A stretch of DNA of 29,645 nucleotides from a virus: positions 1 to 29,645 of the IMG/VR virus record IMGVR_UViG_3300003323_000672. One strand, given 5' to 3'. A program made the position numbers and the translations under genes. Under the pieces are notes generated by a model that had not been told where the DNA came from, did not search any database, and was given only the letters and a program-made list of their open reading frames with translations. How positions within the stretch are numbered: the stretch's first letter is position 1; each line of letters begins with the position of its first letter. This document shows positions 23,305 through 29,645 of the stretch, one piece after another.

Positions 23305-23494
23305 CGGGCAGCTCGCGCGCCGCGGCCTGCAGTTCCTCGACGAGCCAGGTCGAGCGCGCGCCGATCTTGCGCGGCTTGGGCAGGTCGCCGCGGCTCACGC
23401 GCTCCAGGAAGGTGGAGCGGCCGATGCCGAACATGGCGGCCGCCGTCTCGACGTCGACGGCGATGGGCTGGGGTGGCATGGTCAAGGTTGTCAT
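23270..23494 (-). CDS. AlpA/excisionase-like helix-turn-helix protein
   Basis: The product (74 aa) has the MerR/AlpA-type winged-helix layout: a strand (PIAVDVETAAAMFGIGRSTF) containing the HTH, then ERVSRGDLPKPRKIGARSTW, where KPRKIG-x-R-x-x-W is the wing signature, and a C-terminal helix (LVEELQAAAREL). Such proteins act as excisionases or regulators of integrase transcription. It is the last gene of the leftward operon. Its ATG follows the upstream TGA directly (TGAATG), and its 3' end overlaps the integrase 3' end by 35 bases. Convergent, overlapping int/xis supports an excision-regulating role. ATG at 23479 (MPPQP) is an alternative start. Confidence 0.82.
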   Translation of the reverse strand: MTTLTMPPQPIAVDVETAAAMFGIGRSTFLERVSRGDLPKPRKIGARSTWLVEELQAAARELPVSDERPLPRRP

Positions 23495-23779
23495 TCAGGT
23501 CTCCGGGAACAGGCTCGGCTCGCGCTGCTCCTGCAGCGCGCGGTGGATCGGGCAGTAGTGGCGATCGGCCGCCACCTGGTGCGCGTGCTCGGCGCACAGC
23601 GGCGCGTCGCACGTGCCGCCGTTGACGGGCCAGTCGCAGAGGAACAGGCTGATGCCCTCGCAGCGCACGCGCAGGCCGCTGCGCTCGGTGGGCGCGCAGC
23701 ATGGCGCCGGTGGGTTCCTGGCCGCCTTGCCCGCGAGTTTCAGGTGCACGCGGCAGCCGTTGACGACGTACCAGGGCAT
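23495..23779 (-). CDS. Cys/His-rich, probably zinc-binding phage protein
   Basis: This 94-aa protein opens with MPWYVVNGCRVHLKLAGKAA and continues with scattered Cys: two adjacent in APCCAP, then RCEG, FLCDW, TCDAPLCAEHAHQVAADRHYCPIHR. The last segment (C-x4-C-x2-H-x-H-x7-8-C-x2-H) looks like a zinc-binding knuckle. I recall proteins of this type next to phage methyltransferase genes; that is memory, not a search result. It sits two bases after the methyltransferase stop and abuts the AlpA-like gene, so all three share one mRNA. A DNA-binding or anti-host adaptor role is conceivable but unproven. Confidence 0.7.
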   Translation of the reverse strand: MPWYVVNGCRVHLKLAGKAARNPPAPCCAPTERSGLRVRCEGISLFLCDWPVNGGTCDAPLCAEHAHQVAADRHYCPIHRALQEQREPSLFPET

Positions 23780-23781
23780 GG

Positions 23782-25026
23782 TCAGGCTGCCTCCTGCAGC
23801 TCGTAGTCGGAGTAGTTCGCGGCGACGATCGCGCGCGCCAGCTTCGGGCACACGCTGTTGCCGCACATCCGCACCTGGTCGCTCTTCGTGAGCGTGATGC
23901 GCCGGCCGGTCTCGGGCTCGATGCCCCACTCGATGATGTAGCTGTCGGGGAAGCCCTGGGCCCGGAACAGCTCGCGGGGCTGCAGCATGCGCATGCCGAT
24001 GTCGGCGATGACGTAGTCCTGGCCGGCGACCGTCACGATGGCGAAGCGGTCGCGCGTCGTCGCGGTGGGCAACGGGTTGGTGAGCTGCGCATCCTGCTCG
24101 GTGCCGTAGTACGCCAGCAGCAGCGCGCGCACCTCGGCGTGGTGCCAGCCGCCGGCGTGGATCGTGCGCAGCGGTTCCTCGTCGACGGCGTGCACGCGCC
24201 GCCCAGCGCGGTCGCGGTGCTCGCCATGCGCCAGGCCCACGATGAACGGCTTCTGCGCGGTCACCACGTAGCGCCAGACGCCGTGCGCGATGCGGCGCAT
24301 GGTCGCCGGCGCCAGCGGGCGCGCGCGCTCGAAGATGCTCGGGCACGGGAGCGACCAGTCGATGCACTCGGCCGCGGTGCGGTACGGGCGCAGGCCCGGG
24401 CCGTTGGTGGGCTCCGGCCAGACGATCGGACCCGTGCCGCGCTTCTTCGCGACCATGAACAGGCGCTTGCGCGTCGTCGGCGTGTCGTAATCCGCGGCCA
24501 CGAGCTCGCGGAACTCGACGTCGTAGCCCGGGCCGGTCCGCTGCAGCTGCAGCACGAAGCGGCGGAACGTCTTGCCGCGGCGCGCGGCGCACGGGCGGCC
24601 GGCCACCACGGGCCCCCAGTTCCGGAACTCGGGAATGTTCTCGAGGAAGATCGCGTCGGGTTCGACCTGCGCGGCCCACTTGATGACGACCCACGCCAGG
24701 CTGCGCACGCGGTCGCTGACCGGCGCGCCGCCCTTGGCGGGGCTGAAGTGGCGGCAGTCCGGCGAGGCCCACAGCGCGCCGACGCCGCGGCCGCCGAACC
24801 GGGCGACGATCGAGCGCGGCTCGACGTCCCACACGTTCGTGCGCAGGTGCAGCGTCTGCGGGTGGTTCGCCTGGTGCATCGCCAGGGCCTTCGGATCGTG
24901 GTTGATCGCGACGTCGACGTGACGGCCGATCGCCTGCTCGATGCCCGTCGACGCACCGCCGCCGCCGGCGAACAGGTCGACGACGATCTTGGTGGCCAGC
25001 GGCAGGATGAACTGCGGCGCGAGCAT
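23782..25026 (-). CDS. DNA (cytosine-5) methyltransferase
   Basis: The product (414 aa) transfers methyl from S-adenosylmethionine to cytosine C5. Motif I is DLFAGGGGASTG (about 17-28). Motif IV is ASPDCRHFSPAKGG with catalytic Cys91, preceded by Asp where classical enzymes have Pro-Cys. Motif VI is LENIPE (Glu129). Motif VIII is TPTTRKRLFMVA with R-x-R-type residues (185-187). Motif X has CGNSVCP near the C-terminus. The region between motifs VIII and X (PSIFERARPLAPATMRRI onward) would hold the target-recognition domain. No restriction enzyme partner is visible, so it is probably an orphan enzyme shielding phage DNA from host restriction. Start ATG 25026 lies three bases from the upstream stop. 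Confidence 0.92.
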   Translation of the reverse strand: MLAPQFILPLATKIVVDLFAGGGGASTGIEQAIGRHVDVAINHDPKALAMHQANHPQTLHLRTNVWDVEPRSIVARFGGRGVGALWASPDCRHFSPAKGGAPVSDRVRSLAWVVIKWAAQVEPDAIFLENIPEFRNWGPVVAGRPCAARRGKTFRRFVLQLQRTGPGYDVEFRELVAADYDTPTTRKRLFMVAKKRGTGPIVWPEPTNGPGLRPYRTAAECIDWSLPCPSIFERARPLAPATMRRIAHGVWRYVVTAQKPFIVGLAHGEHRDRAGRRVHAVDEEPLRTIHAGGWHHAEVRALLLAYYGTEQDAQLTNPLPTATTRDRFAIVTVAGQDYVIADIGMRMLQPRELFRAQGFPDSYIIEWGIEPETGRRITLTKSDQVRMCGNSVCPKLARAIVAANYSDYELQEAA

Positions 25027-25029
25027 CGG

Positions 25030-25485
25030 TCAGCCCTTCGGCGCCGGCAACGCCGGCAGCAAGTCGGAGGCGGCCGCGTGCTCCAGCACCGTCTTGCCGC
25101 TGGGCAGCAGGATCTGGCCGAGGAACGCGCCCTCGAAGGTCAGGATGCCCGTCTCCACCGCAGTGATCTGGCCCTTGATCCAGTCGCGCAGGATCGAATA
25201 GACGGCCACGCTGGCGATGTTCATCGCCTTGCGCTCGTGCTCGGCCCGCGTGCTGCGCGAGCGCGACATGTTCCAGGGGTGCTCCTTCAGCCAGGCCGCC
25301 GCGTAGCCGCGGATCGACGCCTTGACGCTCACAGGCCGGCCGCGATACTCGAACTGCACCAGGATCTCCTGCGCCTCGTCGTCGGACATGCTGCCGAACT
25401 TCGTGCAGCCGAAGCCGCGCAGAAGCTTCTGAATCTCGCCCAGCGCGCGCTCGCCGCTGGTGGCGTTTTCGTAGGGGAGGGGCAT
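25030..25485 (-). CDS. Conserved phage protein of unknown function, 151 aa
   Basis: The start is ATG 25485 (MPLPYENATSGERALGEIQK), two bases after the upstream TGA. Longer in-frame extensions would run inside the PP-loop gene and are rejected. The N-terminal half is α/β (LLRGFGCTKFGSMSDDEAQ, then ILVQFEYRGRPVSVKAS). A segment with YAAAWLKEHPWN follows, and then a helical part with AVYSILRDWIKGQITAVETG and FEGAFLGQILLPSGKTVLE. I recognise the overall pattern from phage early operons beside methyltransferase and PAPS-reductase-like genes, without a known role. No catalytic motif is apparent. The gene context suggests DNA modification or nucleotide metabolism; inference only. Confidence 0.65.
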   Translation of the reverse strand: MPLPYENATSGERALGEIQKLLRGFGCTKFGSMSDDEAQEILVQFEYRGRPVSVKASIRGYAAAWLKEHPWNMSRSRSTRAEHERKAMNIASVAVYSILRDWIKGQITAVETGILTFEGAFLGQILLPSGKTVLEHAAASDLLPALPAPKG

Positions 25486-25487
25486 TC

Positions 25488-26735
25488 TCAGTCTCCGAAC
25501 AGCAGCGGCTGGACTGCGCCGTTCTGGTAGACCACCGGCAGGACGGTGTCCGCGCGCGGCTCGTCGCCCTCCCAGCCGTTCGGCCAGGTTTCCAGCGCCA
25601 CGAGCTCGCGGATGCGCGCCTCCTCGGCGACGTTGATCAGGTCGATCAACGGGCGACCCGAAGCCGCTGCCGCGGCGTTGCATTCCGCCTGGATCTGCAG
25701 CACGCGCTCGAGCCCCATCAAGCGGGCGTCGAACGTGAGCGGGCCCATGCGTTGCGGGTTCTTGCCGATCGACCCGTCCTTCAGCCGCTCGATGCCGGCC
25801 TTCTTCAGGCGGTACTGAGGGAGGCGTAGCTCTCGCCACAGCGGTTTGATGCCGCGCAGCGGCGCCAGGTAGGCCCAGGCCGGCATCGCCAACACCGCCT
25901 CGAGCGCCTTCTCCTCCTGGGCGAGCGGGCAACCGATGCAGCCCGTGCGCGCGTTGATCTCCTCGGCCTCGTCGCCGCCGTAGGCGTCAGCGATCATGGC
26001 CGTCGACCAGTCGCCGAACTCGGCGCCTGGCGCCCAGTGTTTCAGCCACTCCCACACGTGGCAGACGCGCCAGTGCAGCAGCGGTGCGAGCGTCGCGATG
26101 CGTCCACGAAGCCCCTTCGCATTGGGCAGCACCTGCTGATACCAGCCCTGCCCGCACTCGGCACCGTCCTTGCTGCATGACATCTCGATCCTGCGGTCGC
26201 GGATCGCGCTCTCGCCCTGCCGCACGCCGGTGATCATGAGGATGTTGCCCTCGAGCTCGGCGAGACGCGCCTCGAGCGCGCGCTGCATCGGCTCGATCTT
26301 GATCTGGCTGGTGCACCAACGAAGCGTGTTGTTGTTGGGCGGAGGCACACCGCGGCCCAGGATGTAGACCATGAAGCGGTCGTCCATCGGGGCCGTTACG
26401 ACCTCGACGCGGATGCCGCGCTCGGCAAGCTCGTCCATGACGTGCTGCGCAGCGATGGCCAGCGGCGGCAACTCCTGGCGGGTGTCCGCGTAGAAGACCG
26501 TCAGCGTCTCGGGCTTGGCGATGCGGCCGGCGTCTAGCAGCCAGCAAAGTAGCGTCAGCGTCGCCGTGCTGTCCTTGCCGCCGGACCATGCGATGCCCCA
26601 GTGCGGATGATCGGCGCCGTACGCCTGTAGCGACTGGATCGTGAGCTCGATGCTCTCCGTCATCTGCAGCCGCTGGCCTCCATCGAAGAAGGAGGCCTGG
26701 CGCACGCGCGCGTCCGATGCAGGGCGGTGCAGCAT
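25488..26735 (-). CDS. DndC/PAPS-reductase-like PP-loop ATP pyrophosphatase
   Basis: The product (415 aa) has the PP-loop SGGKDS (51-56), which binds ATP and adenylates the substrate. FYADTRQELPPL and GRGVPPPNNNT follow, then RWCTSQIKIEPM (Cys141), a pattern seen in DndC and phage PAPS-reductase-like proteins. Further Cys at 187, 194, 225, 266 and 269 (GCIGCPL) could hold an Fe-S cluster, as in DndC. DndC helps place sulfur in the DNA backbone (phosphorothioation). Here no dndA, B, D or E neighbour is visible, so the product may borrow host sulfur donors or do another thiolation. ATG 26735 lies two bases after the previous stop; Met25 is an alternative start. The family is secure; the exact reaction is not. 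Confidence 0.88.
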   Translation of the reverse strand: MLHRPASDARVRQASFFDGGQRLQMTESIELTIQSLQAYGADHPHWGIAWSGGKDSTATLTLLCWLLDAGRIAKPETLTVFYADTRQELPPLAIAAQHVMDELAERGIRVEVVTAPMDDRFMVYILGRGVPPPNNNTLRWCTSQIKIEPMQRALEARLAELEGNILMITGVRQGESAIRDRRIEMSCSKDGAECGQGWYQQVLPNAKGLRGRIATLAPLLHWRVCHVWEWLKHWAPGAEFGDWSTAMIADAYGGDEAEEINARTGCIGCPLAQEEKALEAVLAMPAWAYLAPLRGIKPLWRELRLPQYRLKKAGIERLKDGSIGKNPQRMGPLTFDARLMGLERVLQIQAECNAAAAASGRPLIDLINVAEEARIRELVALETWPNGWEGDEPRADTVLPVVYQNGAVQPLLFGD

Positions 26736-26737
26736 GC

Positions 26738-27568
26738 TCAGGCCTCCTTCGCCTTGCGCGTGGCCGCCGCCTTCTCCGCGCGGATCTGCCCCGGCGTCTT
26801 GGCGCTGTGCCCGGGCCCGTTCTTGGCGACGTCGTCCAGCACCGCGTCCGTCGCGTCGCGCGGCGGGTTCGGGTCCATGCCCTCCGAGCCCGGCGGCACC
26901 GGCTCGGTGCCTGCCCGCGGGAAGGGCCAGTTGTCGCCGCGCTTGGGCTCGCCGGAGAACTGGGCTTCAGCCGCCTTGCGCGCCGCGCTGGGCTCGCTGG
27001 TCTCATTGCCGGTCGCGCCGTCCAGCGTGAGCTGGTTCGGGTCGCGCTCCTGCGAGCCGGCGTCCGGGTTGGTCTGCGTGGTCAGCGGCGCGGCCAGCAT
27101 CACGAAGACCTTCTGCTGCTGCTTGGACCACAGCCAGCCGGCGCTGCCCGCGCCGACGTCGCTCGTGCTGATGCGGCACTCGACCTCGATGCGCGCGGGC
27201 TTTTCGAACAGCTCGCACGTGAAGCCGTCGATCTTGGAGCCGCCCATCTCGATGTCGTCCTCGTCGTTGCCGGTGCGATCGAGGGTGACGGTCCATCCCT
27301 CGTAGCAGTTCTCCGGCGCCCAGTGGCGGATGTCCTTGGAGCGCAGCAGCGGGGTGGTGGGGTCGACGCCGGGCAGATCCTCCTGGCCGGGCTCGGCCAT
27401 GTAGAACACCTGGCGCGCGTTGGGCGACAGCAGGTCGAGCATCGTGTTTGGCAGGCTGAAGCGCAGCCGGAAGGACACCGCCGGCACCTTGTGCTTGCCA
27501 TGCGTCTCCACGCGGCCGGTGAAGGTGGTGAGGGTGGCCTCGGTTTTCGTCAACATCTCAAACGGCAT
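26738..27568 (-). CDS. Conserved phage early protein, 276 aa, possible DNA-binding
   Basis: The gene starts at ATG 27568, preceded by AGGAG, which overlaps the TAG stop of the HNH gene. The N-terminal 150 residues are β-rich (ATLTTFTGRVETHG, AVSFRLRFSLPNTMLDLL, FTCELFEKPARIEVECRISTSD). The middle has SKQQQKVFVMLAAPLTTQ. The C-terminal third is disordered, acidic and then basic, ending in RAEKAAATRKAKEA. This two-part layout (β domain plus charged tail) resembles phage single-strand-binding or recombination-accessory proteins, but no specific family can be confirmed by eye. It lies directly upstream of the PP-loop gene (two-base gap) in the same operon. Confidence 0.65.
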   Translation of the reverse strand: MPFEMLTKTEATLTTFTGRVETHGKHKVPAVSFRLRFSLPNTMLDLLSPNARQVFYMAEPGQEDLPGVDPTTPLLRSKDIRHWAPENCYEGWTVTLDRTGNDEDDIEMGGSKIDGFTCELFEKPARIEVECRISTSDVGAGSAGWLWSKQQQKVFVMLAAPLTTQTNPDAGSQERDPNQLTLDGATGNETSEPSAARKAAEAQFSGEPKRGDNWPFPRAGTEPVPPGSEGMDPNPPRDATDAVLDDVAKNGPGHSAKTPGQIRAEKAAATRKAKEA

Positions 27569-27576
27569 GGGTTCTC

Positions 27577-28080
27577 CTAGGCGATGTAGCTGTGGTTGTG
27601 GACGATGGCGTGGATGACTTGCTTGCGCACGCCGTAGCTGGCGGCGACTTCGGTCTGGCGCTCGCCAGAAGCGCAGCGGAGGCGCGCGTCTGCAGCTTGC
27701 TGCTCCGTGAGCAGCCGGCGGCCGCGCGGCGGCTTGAACAGGCCGATCGCGATGGCGTGACTGACGTTCTGAGACCGGGTGCAGTACTCGAGGTTGTCGA
27801 CCTGGTTGTTGGTCTTTACGCCGTCGATGTGGTTGATGTCGTGGCGCGCTGGCCGAGGGCCGATCCAGGCCTCGGCGACGAGCGAGTGCACCGTGCGCGT
27901 CTTGTTGATTCCGCGGTGGGTCAGCACCACCGTGAAGTAGCCGCCGCTGTTGATGCCGGCGCGCAGCCAGCGCTCAGCGTGCATGCCGTACCCCTTGCGC
28001 TTCGAGTGCGCGAACACGCGGCCGTCGGCCGTGACGGAGTAGAGGCCTTCATAGCCGGGGACCGGTCGCAGGTCGGGCAC
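27577..28080 (-). CDS. NUMOD4/HNH endonuclease, probable free-standing homing nuclease
   Basis: This 167-aa protein has three parts. The NUMOD4 DNA-recognition segment (VPGYEGLYSVTADGRVF) is at residues 7-23. The HNH nuclease core is at about residues 65-110: HSLVAEAWIG, then DINHIDGVKTNNQVDNLEYC, with the metal-binding H-N-N arrangement. The C-terminal HTH-like segment (RLLTEQQAADARL, then AASYGVRKQVIHAIV) fits DNA anchoring. The GTG at 28080 is used as start because AGGAG sits seven bases upstream. Such enzymes nick specific sites and spread in phage genomes. It is embedded in the early operon, and its own stop carries the ribosome-binding site of the next gene. All catalytic elements appear present. 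Confidence 0.88.
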   Translation of the reverse strand: MPDLRPVPGYEGLYSVTADGRVFAHSKRKGYGMHAERWLRAGINSGGYFTVVLTHRGINKTRTVHSLVAEAWIGPRPARHDINHIDGVKTNNQVDNLEYCTRSQNVSHAIAIGLFKPPRGRRLLTEQQAADARLRCASGERQTEVAASYGVRKQVIHAIVHNHSYIA

Positions 28081-28109
28081 GGGTGGGCTCCTAGTGGTTG
28101 CGGGGTTGG

Positions 28110-28631
28110 TCAGCCGACGACGTGCGCTGGCTCGCGGTCGCCTTGCGCCTCGACGAAGTTCGCGCCGAAGGTCTCGCGCAGGAAGTCCTGCAGGTCGGAC
28201 GAGCCGGGCTGCATGCCTGCGGCGCCGGCCTTGACGCAGAGGTGCCAGTTCGCGAGCACGGCCGCGGTGCTGATGCAGTGATGCAGCGCCTTGTCAACGT
28301 CGCCGTCCTTGTGCGCGGAGAGTGCCTTGCCGGCGAGGTAGCCGACCAGCCAGAACCAGTCGGCCGGTTCCTTGGCGCGGTCGTGCACGGTGCCCCAGCG
28401 CTCGACCTGGTGCGCGACTTCGTTGCGCACGCCCGCCAGGAAGCTGGCGGTCTCGGGCGAATTGATCAGCTTGTCCAGGCGCGCGTGCGCGTCGATCAGG
28501 TCGGTGACGTTGACGTTCTCGACGCCGTTCCAGAAGTAGACGCCGGGCCGCTCGAAGCGGCCGGCCTCGGCGAGGTAGAAGCCGCGGCCGTCGAACGAGC
28601 CGATCAGCGACATGGGGGCGGAAGTGGGCAT
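28110..28631 (-). CDS. Conserved phage protein with MazG-like helical core, 173 aa
   Basis: The product is 173 aa, from ATG 28631 after CGGAGA. The N-terminal part (GRGFYLAEAGRFERPGVYFW, then VTDLIDAHARLDKLI) is followed by a helical core. It includes VRNEVAHQVERWGTVHDRAK, then PADWFWLVGYLAGKALSAH and ALHHCISTAAVLANWHLCV. The pattern ERW-x-x-x-HD, then an aromatic helix with GYLAGKA and a later HH-x-IS-x-AA helix, recalls the all-α NTP pyrophosphohydrolase (MazG-like) fold. The usual E-x-x-E metal-binding motif is not clear, though, and activity cannot be assumed. It is widespread in temperate-phage early regions. Gene spacing fits the operon. Confidence 0.65.
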   Translation of the reverse strand: MPTSAPMSLIGSFDGRGFYLAEAGRFERPGVYFWNGVENVNVTDLIDAHARLDKLINSPETASFLAGVRNEVAHQVERWGTVHDRAKEPADWFWLVGYLAGKALSAHKDGDVDKALHHCISTAAVLANWHLCVKAGAAGMQPGSSDLQDFLRETFGANFVEAQGDREPAHVVG

Positions 28632-28669
28632 GCGGGTCTCCGGTAGTTGCGGGCTGGTGCTGCTGGCGC

Positions 28670-28855
28670 TCAGGCCGGCGTCTTGGCCTTGCGATCGCCG
28701 CGGCGCGCGGCCGCGGCCTTGGCCTCGTCGCTGGTGAACTGGTGCGCGTTGCCGCTGGCGTGCGCGGCCTTGCCGCCCATGCGGGCGATGGCCTGGCGCT
28801 GCTCGGTGGTCATCGCGGCGAAGCCGCGGGGGCGGCGGAATTCGGGACTGGTCAT
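28670..28855 (-). CDS. KGG-repeat (YciG/Con-10-like) small protein
   Basis: This 61-aa protein contains two copies of a Gly-rich KGG-like motif. The first is in RGFAAMTTEQRQAIARMGGK, followed by AAHASGNAHQFTSDEA. The second is a degenerate one in KAAAARRGDRK. Such proteins (YciG in enterobacteria, Con-10 in fungi) are small, hydrophilic and stress-associated, without a defined biochemical role. ATG 28855 is chosen because AGGAG lies six bases upstream. An in-frame ATG farther up would add about 32 residues of low plausibility. It sits between the exonuclease and the 173-aa gene on the same strand. A role in protecting DNA or protein in the lysogen is speculative. Confidence 0.8.
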   Translation of the reverse strand: MTSPEFRRPRGFAAMTTEQRQAIARMGGKAAHASGNAHQFTSDEAKAAAARRGDRKAKTPA

Positions 28856-29022
28856 CGAATGCTCCTGGTGGTGGTTGGAAAGGGCGGGGCGGCCGGGCTG
28901 CCTCCGCGTTGGTCGAGCTGTCGTCCTAGGCCTGTGTTCCAGCGCCGTCATCGGAGCGATCTGTCGGCTGCGCGCGCGTGGCGCCAGCCGCTCGGGCCAT
29001 GCGGTCGCCCCGCGCTGACGGG
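28856..29022. other. Gene-poor stretch in early operon
   Basis: These 167 bases between the exonuclease stop and the KGG gene hold no convincing coding frame. The only frame of note continues the KGG frame upstream as Arg/Pro-rich sequence. I see no clear -35/-10 pair, terminator or inverted repeat. It is the longest non-coding gap of the leftward operon and could hold a promoter that I cannot recognise. Confidence 0.4.
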
Positions 29023-29645
29023 TCAGGCCGCGACCGGCTGCGCCAGGTCGGTGACGTGCCAGTGGATGCGCAGCGTCGCGCGCACGTCGGTGAGCGCGCT
29101 GTGCGCGCCCGCCAGCGGCTCGCCGAAGAAGTGCTCGTAGGCCTCGGAGAGCTTCGGGCTCTTGAATTGCTTGCCGCGGCCCGCGCGGACCATCGCGGCC
29201 GTCGGCGGCAGCTTGCACATGGGCGTGACGACGGGCATGACGTCGTGGGCGATGCCGCCCTTCCACTCGTCGGCCAGCGCCTCGTCGAAGTGCCGGAAGC
29301 ACGCGATGCGCACCAGGCGCGCGTCGAAGCCTTCGTTGTAGCCGGCGCGCACGACCTGCGGGCTGCGGCGCCACATGCCGAAGAAGCGCTGCAGCACGTC
29401 GACGGCGGCCAGGCCTTCGGCCAGCGCGCGCTCGGTCGTGATGCCGTGGATGGCGGCCACGTCGTCGGGGATCGTCCAGCCCTCGGGCCTGATGATCTCG
29501 TCGAGCGCTTCGAGCTCCTCGCGCGTGTCCATGTCGACGAGCACGGCGCCGAGCTGCACGATGTGCGGCTGGTCCGGGTGCTCGCTGGGTTCCTTGAAGA
29601 GCGGCAGGCCCGATGTCTCGACGTCGTACCAGAGGCCCAGGTTGC
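29023..29645 (-). CDS. DnaQ-like 3'-5' exonuclease (5' end outside window)
   Basis: The frame is open to the right window edge, so the true start lies beyond 29645; an internal GTG at 29559 is not the start. The edge-proximal part encodes WYDVETSGLPLF, the Exo I motif D-x-E-T. Next come PHIVQLGAV, DEIIRPEGWTIPDDVAAIHG, then Exo II GYNEGFDARLV (Asn..Asp), and Exo III HSALTDVRATLRI (His and Asp five residues apart). This is the DEDDh exonuclease pattern, with all four acidic residues and the His present. The enzyme would trim 3' ends, in proofreading, repair or recombination of phage DNA. It is the first gene of the visible leftward operon. At least 207 aa are visible. Confidence 0.9.
   Translation of the reverse strand, partial: NLGLWYDVETSGLPLFKEPSEHPDQPHIVQLGAVLVDMDTREELEALDEIIRPEGWTIPDDVAAIHGITTERALAEGLAAVDVLQRFFGMWRRSPQVVRAGYNEGFDARLVRIACFRHFDEALADEWKGGIAHDVMPVVTPMCKLPPTAAMVRAGRGKQFKSPKLSEAYEHFFGEPLAGAHSALTDVRATLRIHWHVTDLAQPVAA

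Noticed and set aside
24139-25530. Plus-strand frame opposite the methyltransferase and 151-aa genes
   Set aside because: Arg/Ala/His/Asp-rich shadow; the minus strand carries clear C5-methyltransferase motifs.
28856-28957. Upstream in-frame start for the KGG protein
   Set aside because: The added 32 or so residues are Arg/Pro/Thr-rich without a ribosome-binding site, while AGGAG precedes the shorter start.
1-29645. CRISPR arrays, tRNA or rRNA genes, insertion sequences
   Set aside because: No regularly spaced repeats, no tRNA-like cloverleaf or T-loop sequence, no transposase frame and no terminal inverted repeats were seen by reading. A tRNAscan or repeat search was not possible.

Overview
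The window is an internal piece of a temperate double-stranded DNA phage (or prophage) genome with a P22-type virion plan. The phage would therefore be a short-tailed podovirus. No bacterial housekeeping gene, rRNA or tRNA is visible. Base composition is very GC-rich, codon third positions are strongly G/C, and several proteins resemble families I know from phages of Burkholderiales and similar high-GC proteobacteria. A betaproteobacterial host is my best guess, but it is an inference. Both window edges cut through genes: a large terminase on the left and a DnaQ-like exonuclease on the right.

Bases 1-20323 (+ strand) hold the late region in morphogenetic order. It starts with the terminase large subunit (3' part), a P22-type portal, a coiled-coil scaffold candidate and a P22-type coat protein. 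Three related small proteins follow (probable decoration or head-surface proteins), then a small hypothetical protein, a gp4-like head-tail adaptor and a gp10-like tail/DNA-stabilisation protein. Next come three small virion-associated proteins, a cupin and a 2-oxoglutarate/Fe(II) oxygenase-like protein. Three probable DNA-ejection proteins lead to a long tail spike carrying an SGNH-hydrolase domain. The region ends with a lysis cassette: a membrane-anchored coiled-coil protein, a GH108-type endolysin and a 3-TM holin. Most of these genes overlap by 1-4 bases or are only a few bases apart. The exceptions are the capsid genes, which are separated by GC-rich hairpins.

Bases 20324-21903 (- strand) hold a four-gene cassette that reads against the late genes. 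It encodes a 47-aa protein, a 123-aa protein, a 108-aa protein and an SGNH-type lipoprotein. This is where lysogenic-conversion ('moron') genes would be expected. A short intergenic region with a perfect 19-base palindrome separates it from a divergent tyrosine integrase (22027-23304, +).

Bases 23270-29645 (- strand) hold the left-reading early/accessory operon. In transcription order it contains a DnaQ-like exonuclease, a KGG-repeat protein, a conserved 173-aa protein, a NUMOD4/HNH endonuclease and a 276-aa protein. It continues with a DndC/PAPS-reductase-like PP-loop protein, a 151-aa protein, a C5-cytosine methyltransferase, a Cys/His-rich protein and an AlpA/excisionase-like protein whose end overlaps the integrase end. 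The methyltransferase and the DndC-like protein suggest the phage modifies its own DNA. Two SGNH enzymes, one on the spike and one predicted as a lipoprotein, suggest remodelling of host surface glycans both at entry and in the lysogen; this is inference. Almost no base is non-coding. The longest gene-poor stretches are 16355-16594, which holds a hairpin and a possible small minus-strand gene, and 28856-29022, where I see nothing definite.
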